Of a DNA stretch of 9,096 bases, positions 1 through 6,700 are shown piece by piece. The notes beneath the pieces were generated by a model, which had not been told where the DNA came from, made no database searches, and saw nothing but the letters and a program-made list of their open reading frames with translations. Source of the stretch: an uncultured Collinsella sp. GTDB taxonomy: Bacteria; Actinomycetota; Coriobacteriia; Coriobacteriales; Coriobacteriaceae. The stretch spans positions 1-9,096 of the forward strand of contig CAADVJ010000121.1 in the NCBI GenBank assembly GCA_900752475.1, in the 5' to 3' direction. The translations under genes and the position numbers were made by a program. The first letter of the stretch is position 1. The number at the start of each line of letters is the position of its first letter.

Positions 1-486
1 AAGACCACGCTCGTCGAGAAGGTCATTGCCGAGCTCACCCGCCGCGGCCTGCGCGTGGGGCCGCTCAAGCATCATGGACACCACGGCTTTGATATCGATG
101 TGCCCGCCAAGGATACGTGGCGCCATCACCAGGCCGGATCCAAGCACGTGGGCCTCATCTGTGCCACGCGCTGGGCGGAGTACGCCGACACGCGCGAGGA
201 GGACGAGATGCCCGCGCGTGAGCTGCTGTCGCGCTACAACGATGTCGACGTGGTGATCATCGAGGGCTACAAGACCGAGGGCTTCGACAACATCGTCGTT
301 GCGCGTTCCGGTGTCGACCGTCTGCGCGGTAAGAGCTCGCTCGACCTGGTCGACGGTCACACGCTGGCCCTTGCCTGCAACGAGGCCCTGGCGCGTCAGG
401 CCTTCGACGCCGGCTTTGCGACCCGAGCCATCAACATCAACGACGCCCGAGCCATCTGCGATCTTATCCAAGATCATCTGGCCTAA
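1..486 (+). CDS. mobB: Molybdopterin-guanine dinucleotide biosynthesis protein B (MobB), 5' end cut by window
   Basis: MobB is a small GTP-binding P-loop protein that assists MobA in attaching GMP to molybdopterin, giving the guanine dinucleotide form of the molybdenum cofactor used by DMSO-reductase-family enzymes. The window opens inside the Walker A motif: the first residues read KTTL, the end of GxxxxGKTT, so about 10-15 N-terminal residues are missing and 161 are present. Next come the family-typical His-rich stretch KHHGHHGFDID (residues about 23-33), the KDTWRHHQAGS segment, and IEGYK (about 88-92), matching the conserved EGxK of MobB. The protein ends with a TAA at 484-486. The upstream context is not visible, so I cannot say whether it is fused to MobA or MoeA. 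Two hairpins follow at once, suggesting that its transcript ends here. Confidence 0.9.
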   Translation, partial: KTTLVEKVIAELTRRGLRVGPLKHHGHHGFDIDVPAKDTWRHHQAGSKHVGLICATRWAEYADTREEDEMPARELLSRYNDVDVVIIEGYKTEGFDNIVVARSGVDRLRGKSSLDLVDGHTLALACNEALARQAFDAGFATRAININDARAICDLIQDHLA

Positions 487-524
487 AACCTGCCAAAAAG
501 GGACTGGTTTATTTTGCCAGGTTT
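486..524 (+). repeat. Hairpin right after mobB, REP-like
   Basis: Imperfect inverted repeat. The arm AAACCTG (486-492) pairs with CAGGTTT (518-524). After a C/C mismatch, CAAAA (494-498) pairs with TTTTG (512-516); the loop is 499-511. It starts on the last base of the mobB stop codon. The loop side contains GGGACTGGT (500-508), very like the core of the hairpin at 3086-3118. No long T-run follows, so it is a weak terminator on its own; I read it as a member of a repeat family that may also stabilise or end the mobB transcript. Confidence 0.6.
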
Positions 525-544
525 AATCTGGGTAAACGTCACTT

Positions 545-582
545 CCACCACAAAGGGGCCAGGCACCTTTGTGGTGGTTTTT
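545..582 (+). terminator. Rho-independent terminator-like hairpin after mobB (REP-like copy)
   Basis: Perfect 12-bp inverted repeat: CCACCACAAAGG (545-556) pairs with CCTTTGTGGTGG (566-577), with a 9-nt loop, followed directly by TTTTT (578-582). Stem plus T-run fits an intrinsic terminator for mobB. A near-identical hairpin occurs at 3086-3118 and a degenerate one at 2134-2160, so it is also a dispersed repeat. Confidence 0.75.
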
Positions 583-585
583 GCT

Positions 586-622
586 TTGGTAGATGCGTGG
601 GACATGCCTTACAATCTACCAA
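586..622 (+). promoter_or_regulatory. Candidate promoter and operator for the MFS transporter gene
   Basis: TTGGTA (586-591, 4 of 6 matches to the -35 consensus), an 18-nt spacer and TACAAT (610-615, 5 of 6 matches to the -10). A perfect 9-bp inverted repeat, TTGGTAGAT (586-594) and ATCTACCAA (614-622), covers both promoter boxes, as an operator for a dimeric repressor would. The predicted transcript would have a leader of about 130 nt before the start at 752. No regulator gene lies next to it. This is a pattern-based inference only. Confidence 0.4.
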
Positions 623-751
623 GTAGTTCATGACGGGCGAAAAACGGAGAGAAGGGGCTTGATGCGTCCTTAATGTTTCATGCGGATAGATTGATTTGAC
701 AGACGGTGGCGAATGCCCGCCGTCCGCATTCGTATGAAACAAGGAGTCTCC

Positions 752-2038
752 ATGCTCGCCTCTCTTTTCTCAAAGCCTCAACCATCGCTGTCCGCGCAGG
801 CCAAGCGCCTGGTGGCGATGCGCTTTCTCATCTACACCGGTTTTCAGACCAGCTACTTTATCGGCGTTATCGGAACGCTCACCTATGCAGACGATGCCTC
901 GGTCGTTGCGACGTCGCTGGCCGTCCTCTTTATGAACGTCTTCGTAATCCTGGGATCCTTTGCGGGTGGCGCGGCGCTCGACGCCTGGGGCCCACGCCGT
1001 CACTTCTTGCTGAGCATCATCGGCGCTCTCGCAACTGGCACGGCAATCATCGCCTTTGGTAGCACGACCGGCGTCGTCCTGCTCGGCGCGGTGCTCCTGG
1101 GCTTTGTGATGGGGTTCGCCCAGCCCATCGCCACATCCTATCCAGCCTACCTCACCGACGATCCTGTCGAGCTCAAAGACATCAACTCCGCCATCGCCAT
1201 GTTCTCTAACGTGAGTATCATCGTTGGCCCCACGCTGGGCGGCTTTGTCGCGGCGGCTGCATCGTCACGCGCGGTGTTTGTGCTCATGATGCTCTTTACC
1301 GTGCTGGCGCTCGTTGCCGGTTGGGGCTTTAGGCCGCAAGCAGGTCGCGTCGCCGCGCGCGAAAGTACTCCTGCGGACGGCAGCACAACGGCAAGTACTG
1401 CCAGTCAAAGCTCCGACTCCAGCAAATCCACCCGCGCCACCTTCGCAGCCAGCATCAAGACAGTCTTCACCAACAGCGTCCTCGCCCTGCTGTTCTGCAT
1501 TATTTTCCTCTCGAACTTTGGCTACGGTGCCTTCGATCCGCTGGAGTCGTTCTTCTACCGCGATGTCCTGCACGTCGGTGTCGAATGGATGGGCTGGCTC
1601 TCGTCGGCCAGCGGTGTGGGCGCGGTGCTGGGCGCCGTGGCCGCGCTCCGCTTGCCGCCGCACCTGGTCAACCTTAAGACGCTGCTCGTGGCACTCATGT
1701 CCGTAGGCCTGGGAAGCCTGCTCTACGTGGGAACGCCGTACGTGGGCGTAGCCCTTGTCGGCTAGATTGCCCTGGGCGTGGCCTGGGGCGTCGTCAACCC
1801 GCTCCACAACACGATCGTGCAAACGACGGCTCCGCTCGGGCAGCTCGGTCGCGTGAACTCGGTCATGGGCTTTGGCAACATGTTCGCCGGCGTGGCGCCG
1901 CTGGCGATTGCCCCGTGGCTGGCGGCGACATTTGGCGTGCAGCAGACGCTCGTAGGGGCGGGCATGGTCGTGACGGCGGTTCCCGCGGCGCTGCTGCTGT
2001 TTGGCCGCCGGCATTTCGATCGTTCTGCAAGGCAGTAA
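752..2038 (+). pseudogene. MFS transporter split by an in-frame amber stop
   Basis: This is a major facilitator superfamily permease of unknown substrate, most like drug or siderophore exporters. The start at 752 is chosen because AAGGAG (741-746) lies 5 nt upstream; the ATGs at 713 and 734 lack such a site. The first part has six hydrophobic segments, with the MFS motif A between helices 2 and 3 (GGAALDAWGPRRH; D77, R82, R83), then a Ser/Thr-rich central loop (about residues 200-230) and helices 7 to about 10. TAG at 1763-1765 (codon 338) then stops the frame, giving a 337-residue product. Beyond it the same frame stays open for 90 residues, encoding the expected last helices and ending with TAA at 2036-2038. 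The total of 428 codons is the normal MFS length. The 3' piece has no ribosome-binding site. A recent nonsense mutation, a sequencing error or readthrough are all possible; without the last helices the product should be inactive. Confidence 0.82.
1763..1765 (+). other. In-frame amber codon interrupting the MFS gene
   Basis: The TAG lies inside a hydrophobic stretch, VGVALVG before it and IALGVAWGVVNPL after it, so the reading frame and protein character continue unbroken across it. One base change from a sense codon such as TTG, TCG, TGG or CAG would explain it. There is no frameshift and no sign of other decay in the gene. Confidence 0.85.
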
Positions 2039-2102
2039 AACCATCACAACATTCAATGAAAATCGCGATTTTGCCGAAAAACGTCGAATGTTGTGATGGT
2101 TT
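2038..2102. repeat. 65-bp long inverted repeat at the MFS stop codon
   Basis: Perfect 17-bp terminal inverted repeat: the left arm is 2038-2054 (begins AAACCATCACAAC) and the right arm is 2086-2102 (ends GTTGTGATGGTTT). Inside is a perfect 14-nt palindrome AAAATCGCGATTTT at 2059-2072. The left arm starts on the last base of the MFS stop codon. The T-run is only three bases on the + side and four on the - side, so it may act as a weak two-way terminator. The shape also fits a small palindromic mobile repeat (MITE or REP type). No flanking target duplication was recognised. Confidence 0.75.
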
Positions 2103-2133
2103 GCGCTCCGGGCAGGCCGCCCTTCGGGTTCGG

Positions 2134-2160
2134 CCACCACGGGGGCAGGCACCTTTGTGT
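2134..2160 (+). repeat. Degenerate copy of the CCACCAC hairpin family
   Basis: CCACCAC (2134-2140) is followed by GGGGGCAGGCACCTTTGTG (2141-2159), sharing most bases with the hairpins at 545-577 and 3086-3118. The right arm is broken (GTGTCG in place of GTGGTGG) and the AAA of the left arm is lost, so no good stem forms. I read it as a decayed repeat copy in the gap between the MFS and HAD genes. Confidence 0.55.
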
Positions 2161-2250
2161 CGATCGGGCCCCAACGGCCTGCGCCTTGGTATACCATGTA
2201 CACCATTTCCGACCACATTCAGCACCGCCGCACAACCCAGAAAGGCCCCC

Positions 2251-3072
2251 ATGGACACCACCTTCAGCCATATCAAAGCCGTGTTCTGTGATATCGACGG
2301 CACGCTGCTTACGAGCCAGCACACGGTGTCCCCGCGCACCGTGGCGGCGATCCGCGCCCTGCGCGAGCGCGGCGTGCTCTTTGGCCTGTGCACCGGGCGC
2401 GACGCCCACGCGACCGAGGCCATGTACGAGCTCTGGGGCATCGAAGGCCTGGTGGACGTGCTCGTGGGCTGCGGTGGCGCCGAGGTCATCGACCGTGCGC
2501 ACGGCGTCAACGAGCTGAGCTATCCGCTGCCGGGCGAGACCATCGCGCGCATCTGCAAGCACATGGCGGACCTTCCGGCAACGCCCGTCTGCCCCCGAGA
2601 CGGCGTGTTCTACGTGCCCGAGAGCAACGCGTGCGTCGAGCATCTGTCGCGCGTCGACGGCGTGCCCTACCAGGTGGTCGATTTTGCCGAGTTTTTGCGC
2701 GAGCCGCAGCCCAAGGTGATGTTTACCATGGCGCCCGAGGTAATGCCGCGGGTGATTGAGCGGGCGTCGACGTTTGCCGATGACACCGTTAAGGCGGCGG
2801 CTCTGCAAACCACGCAGCGGCTCTACGAGTTCATGGATCCGCGCGTGTCCAAGACGCGCGGCCTTGTGCGCGTGGCGGAGCTCAACGACATGGAGCTCCA
2901 GAACATCTGCGTGTTTGGCGATGCGGACAACGACACCTGCATGGTGGCCGACGCCGGCGTGGGCGTAGCCATGGCAAATGGCAGCGACGCCACCCGTGCC
3001 GCCGCCGATTTTGTAACCGCCAGCAACGACAAAGACGGCATCGCGATCTTTATCGAGGAACATTTGCTGTAG
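2251..3072 (+). CDS. Cof-type HAD-superfamily phosphatase (class IIB)
   Basis: This is a cytosolic phosphohydrolase of the HAD superfamily, Cof/YidA-like branch, which dephosphorylates sugar phosphates, nucleotides or cofactors; the substrate cannot be read from sequence. All four catalytic motifs are visible in the 273-residue product: motif I DIDGT with nucleophile D14 and acid/base D16, motif II T48 in CTGR, motif III lysine K201 in VSKTRG, and motif IV GDADND with D224 and D228 for Mg2+. The region between motifs II and III is the cap expected of the IIB type. The length is typical for Cof proteins. The frame is open upstream to 1915, but that stretch runs through the MFS 3' end and the 65-bp repeat. 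ATG 2251 is preceded by AGAAAGG (2240-2246) and opens directly into the motif I strand, so I chose it. The gene appears to be a single transcription unit. Confidence 0.9.
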   Translation: MDTTFSHIKAVFCDIDGTLLTSQHTVSPRTVAAIRALRERGVLFGLCTGRDAHATEAMYELWGIEGLVDVLVGCGGAEVIDRAHGVNELSYPLPGETIARICKHMADLPATPVCPRDGVFYVPESNACVEHLSRVDGVPYQVVDFAEFLREPQPKVMFTMAPEVMPRVIERASTFADDTVKAAALQTTQRLYEFMDPRVSKTRGLVRVAELNDMELQNICVFGDADNDTCMVADAGVGVAMANGSDATRAAADFVTASNDKDGIAIFIEEHLL

Positions 3073-3085
3073 CGTTGGGGCAGAA

Positions 3086-3118
3086 CCACCGCAAAGGGGA
3101 CAGGTGCCTTTGTGGTGG
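3086..3118 (+). repeat. Hairpin after the HAD gene, intact copy of the repeat family
   Basis: CCACCGCAAAGG (3086-3097) pairs with CCTTTGTGGTGG (3107-3118) across a 9-nt loop. The only non-Watson-Crick position is G3091 opposite T3113, which is a G:U pair in RNA, so the fold is kept relative to the copy at 545-577. It lies 14 bp after the HAD stop and may end that transcript, although no T-run follows. It marks the border between GC-rich backbone and the AT-rich pilus control region. Confidence 0.65.
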
Positions 3119-3457
3119 CCTCAGGCGATTTGGGCGAATTGATACCGAAAATCTGTGTGAAAATTCAAATATTGTTGTCTGAACACCATGCTTCAAACCA
3201 CCGATAGGTTTAAGATATTCTCATCAGTTTGGTAGGATATTCCTCTCGGTAAATGTCCTACCGCTCATGGTCGCTTTCGACTGTTCACAGGATGCTTGCT
3301 CTTGAGCAAAATGTTGTGCAAACTAATCTAATGCCATTAAAAAATGGATAGGCAACTAAATTACCAGTAGAAACAAAAAATAAATAGCGAATAAACGAAG
3401 GTAAATCTGAGAAAATGTCAAGAGAATTGAGAATTCGCTACAAAATTGTCGGTTTTG

Positions 3458-3487
3458 TTGCTCAGATGTTCAAACAATCGTTACAAT
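3458..3487 (+). promoter_or_regulatory. Candidate pilus operon promoter
   Basis: TACAAT at 3482-3487 matches the -10 consensus at 5 of 6 positions. The best-placed -35 is TTGCTC (3458-3463, 3 of 6 matches) with an 18-nt spacer. The weak -35 suggests dependence on an activator or on the upstream A-tracts. Transcription would start near 3494, just before the hairpin at 3498-3532 and about 70 nt before the leader ribosome-binding site. Confidence 0.35.
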
Positions 3488-3497
3488 ATGGATTACT

Positions 3498-3532
3498 AAA
3501 CGTGCGCAATTACAGGTTGCGCAGATACGTTT
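3498..3532 (+). promoter_or_regulatory. 5' leader stem-loop
   Basis: TGCGCAA (3503-3509) and TTGCGCA (3517-3523) form a perfect 7-bp stem with a 7-nt loop. The outer bases AAACG (3498-3502) and CGTTT (3528-3532) can extend it past a 4-nt bulge. It would sit at the very 5' end of a transcript started near 3494, where it could stabilise the mRNA; as DNA it could equally be an operator. Confidence 0.45.
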
Positions 3533-3577
3533 GATTGTGAAAGAGCAAGATCGCGGTCTCTTGGGGAGGAGACATTG

Positions 3578-3768
3578 ATGAAAGCGAATTCAGACAAATC
3601 TAAGCAGAACAATAAAGCGGCACATCGTGTGCTAGCAGGTGTTTTTTGTGCGGAGCTTCCGTTTTGAGCCTGGTACTGTCGCTCGTTATGCCCCCGATCT
3701 CGCAGGCCATCGCCAGCGACACCCAGACAGTTTCTACCGAGGAAACTGTAATGGGGTGCTCAAAGTGA
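3578..3768 (+). pseudogene. Signal-peptide leader ORF, frameshifted at a T6 tract
   Basis: A strong ribosome-binding site GGGGAGGAG (3563-3571) lies 6 nt before ATG 3578. As sequenced the frame ends at TGA 3665-3667 (29 residues). At the T6 tract (3642-3647) a shift of -1, or one extra T, moves into a frame that runs to TGA 3766-3768 and gives 63 residues. The joined product looks like a secretion signal: a basic start (K2, K7, K9, K13, R17), a hydrophobic core LSLVLSLV and a cleavage-like AIA/SD site, then a 17-residue tail containing one Cys. That quality argues that the second frame is real coding sequence. In the restored frame its stop overlaps the adhesin GTG start (GTGA). It may be a leader peptide controlling pilus expression, a length-variable switch, the remnant of a lost surface protein, or a sequencing error. 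No known family recognised. Confidence 0.6.
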
Positions 3769-6700
3769 AGAAGTTCGCCGCATGTAGCTTTATGGCAACT
3801 GTTCTCGTTGCAAGCACGCTGCTGTCCCCGTTCAGCGCGGCCACCTCTGCGAGCGCGGCTACCACTGTGAACAAGGGCATCTACAAGCCCACGCCTATCG
3901 GCATCGGTACGAATATCGATGTCTCTACCCCCGATCCCGGCGTGGCCACCTACGTCGGCCGCGACATGTACATCGGTGGTAAACCGAGCAACACTAAAAC
4001 TCTTGATGCGAGCAACGCCCCCGCCGGCTCATATGCCGCTGAGGCGGAGGGCCTTACCGTGGTCCGTGGCAAGCTTGCCATGAATCCACTCAAAGAGAGC
4101 TGGCCCTATGAAGGTATTGGCGCTGGTTTCCGCTTTGGCACCGTTGGTTTTGGTTCCCAGTTCCGTCCTGTCGACGGCAGCACCGTGCTTGCGGTGGCTG
4201 GAATCGACAGTGCGATCACCAACATGAGCGTTGGTTACAGCGGCGACTTGCCGGGGAAGACTACCGTTGGCGCTTGGAACAAAGGCGCTTGGGTCGGCAA
4301 AGCGAGAACGGCTGACTCCGCTGGCTATGACTACACCGCGAAGATCGCCGGTCCCATTACCTATTGGAATACTAATAACGGGCGCCAGTCTGTGGTGAAA
4401 ACCCAGGGTTATTGGTACGCGGGCGAGAACGCTCAGGACAGTACTCTGTTCAACCAAGTTAACTTCCTCAAGGACATTAATGGCAAGGATTATTCGAATT
4501 ACAGCGGAGAGACAGGCTATCTCAACACGCTTTCTAATCAGCTGAATTCGTTTGCGAAGACGGGCAAAGTGAGCTACGGCGTTGCTCCGGCGTGCGATAA
4601 GGACAACCGCTACATCATCAACAAGTACAACAAGACGGATTGTAGCTATGGCCTGGTGTTTGATGGGTCGTATAAGACCATCAATGAGGACTGCGCCGAT
4701 ACGTCGCTCAATGGTAAGCAATTCAAGAATAGCGAGCGTCTTATCACGTTTAAGGGCGACAACACCTCTATGCAGCAGGTGTTCACCATCGATGCTTCTC
4801 AGCTGAGCAATACATACAACAACGAGTATTATCGTGGCGTTGATTTCGCATTCGAGGACATTCCCGAGGGCGCCTCGGTTGTTGTGAACGTTACCGGATC
4901 TTCGAATATTGAGTTCCACAATGGCTGGCGCTTTTGGTGGAACGGCATCGAGATTTCGCGTGGTTACGAAACTCAATATTCCGGCAAGGCACTGGGTGAA
5001 GCATACGCGACGGCTTCCCAGTCCATCATGTGGAACTTTGTCGATACGCAAAGCCTTACCATTCGGGGCGGCATCGCGGGAGAGGACCGCGCGGACTGGG
5101 AATACGATGGCGCAACTACCGGTGCCAAGTGGACTGACGACGATCCTGCGGCGGCTATGATCGGATCGATTCTCGTTCCCAACGGAAGCTTCGACGACCA
5201 TGTGACCACCAATGGTCGTGTGTACGCCGGCGCCGATTTCTCAATGAACAGCCCGAAGGTTGCCGCAGCATTTGGTGAGGGTAACTCGGCTTCCGTTATC
5301 GATATGGACCAGGAGCGTCACAACTTCCCGTGGTCTGGCTCGTATACACCGGACGGTTCCTCCATTGCATGGAGCAAGGTCGACGCTGCGGATGGTACTA
5401 AGCTGCTTCCCGGTTCCTCGTGGACGATATACGGCACTGTCAAAGATGCCAAGAACGGGACGGGTCCCATCGTTACGGTAACGGATGGCGCTGCCAACGA
5501 TTACGCTTCTACTGATGGCAAGCTTCAGTTCAACTATTTGAACCAGAAGGCCGATCCGAGTAAGGAGATCTCGGATTCTAATCCGGCATTCACCTATTAC
5601 ATCAAAGAGGAGACGGCGCCGGAGGGTTACCAGGTTTCGGACAAGATCTACTACGCAACCATGAACAATGCTGGTGAGTCGGTGAACTATGTCCAGGGCT
5701 ACGTGGATGAGAACGGGAACGAGGTTCCGTTCACACCTTCTAACACCACGGGTGCCATCGCCAACACCAAGATCACCGGTACGGTGTCTTGGGCCAAGGT
5801 GGAGAAGGACGATGCAGAACACACTCCTTTGGCTGGTTCCGAGTGGAAGCTTGAGAAACTGGGTGCCGATGGCTTGACTGAGGCGCAGTCCTGGACCGTG
5901 AGTGACCAATCGACTCCGAGCGAAACCACTTGGGCCGATACCGACGCCAAGGATGGCAAGTTCACATTGGCCGATTTGCTGCCGGGCACGTACACGCTCA
6001 CGGAGACCCAGGCTCCGTTTGGCTACGAACTGAACAAGAACACCTACAAGTTCACGGTGGACAGCACAAGCGGCTCCATTACGTGGATCGAGAACGAGCG
6101 GCCGAACATCGTTGATGGCATTACGTACATCTCCGACTCGTGCTCCGTTACGTCCGTGAAAATCCCGGTGATTAAATCCGTCCGTAATACGGACTGGCCG
6201 AAGGATTCCAGCGGTAAATACGTTGCGTTCGACTTCAGCATCGAGGCTACGGGGCCAAATAAGGATAGCGCTCCTATGCCTGACTCGAAGACTATTTCCG
6301 TCGCTCCCGCAGACTCCACCAAGGTCAACGACATCGAGGCATCTTTTGGCGAAATCTCGTTCTCCAAAGAGTACCTCGCCACGAACGACGCTTCGAACCC
6401 GACGGGCGCCAAGACTTACACCTACACGGTGAAGGAGGTCGCGCCCGACGCCGATGCCATCGACAAGCTCCGCTACTCCAAGGCCGAGTACCAAGTGGCC
6501 GTCACCGTGAAAGCCGTCTTGGACGAGAAGACCGGCAAGTACTCCGGCCTCACCACTTCCACTACGGTCACGCAGGTAAAGGACGACATGGGCAACGTGC
6601 TCAGTCCGGACACCGTCATCGGCACCGCCGACGCGCCCAACGCCATACCCGCCTCTACCTTCACCAACGTGAAAGTCCTCACGGACCTCCCGCTCACCGG

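Larger units (their letters stand above)
3119..3577 (+). other. AT-rich non-coding control region upstream of the pilus genes
   Basis: About 460 bp with no convincing gene on either strand. GC drops sharply: I count 17 G/C in the 60 bases 3361-3420, against clearly GC-rich flanking genes. It contains A-tracts and several inverted repeats: GGTAGGA/TCCTACC (3231-3237 and 3256-3262), CCATT/AATGG (3334-3338 and 3343-3347), TAGCGAAT/ATTCGCTA (3385-3392 and 3433-3440) and TGCGCAA/TTGCGCA (3503-3509 and 3517-3523). I read it as the regulated promoter region of the pilus operon; individual binding sites are unproven. Confidence 0.6.

Noticed and set aside
696..701. Perfect TTGACA box upstream of the MFS gene
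   Set aside because: No -10-like hexamer lies 16-18 nt downstream; the sequence there is GC-rich (GCCGTCCGCATT).
2187..2196. TGGTATACCA palindrome upstream of the HAD gene, considered as extended -10 or operator
   Set aside because: TATACC is only a 4 of 6 match to a -10 and there is no usable -35 at the right spacing; a 10-bp palindrome alone is weak evidence.
1265..2218. Long open frame on the - strand opposite the MFS gene
   Set aside because: His/Arg/Gln-rich low-information translation, antisense to a clear transporter, crossing the 65-bp inverted repeat; no start signal.
1915..2250. N-terminal extension of the HAD phosphatase frame
   Set aside because: The extension reads out of frame through the MFS 3' end and a repeat. 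The ATG at 2251 has a ribosome-binding site and starts directly at motif I.
3641..3649. Programmed -1 ribosomal frameshift at the T-tract
   Set aside because: The zero-frame codons GTT TTT TGT do not form a good tandem slippery heptamer and six T's is short for polymerase slippage. Tract-length variation or a sequencing error explains it more simply, so I kept only those.
3639..3764. 42-residue N-terminal extension of the adhesin from GTG 3639
   Set aside because: It would place the signal peptide internally and has no ribosome-binding site. The other frame over the same bases (3643-3768) encodes a far better signal-like sequence.
3765..5340. Internal thioester (Cys-Gln) adhesin domain in the tip protein
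   Set aside because: None of the Cys residues (277, 293, 310) is followed by the Gln-containing motif pattern of thioester domains; the choice-of-anchor A resemblance is better.
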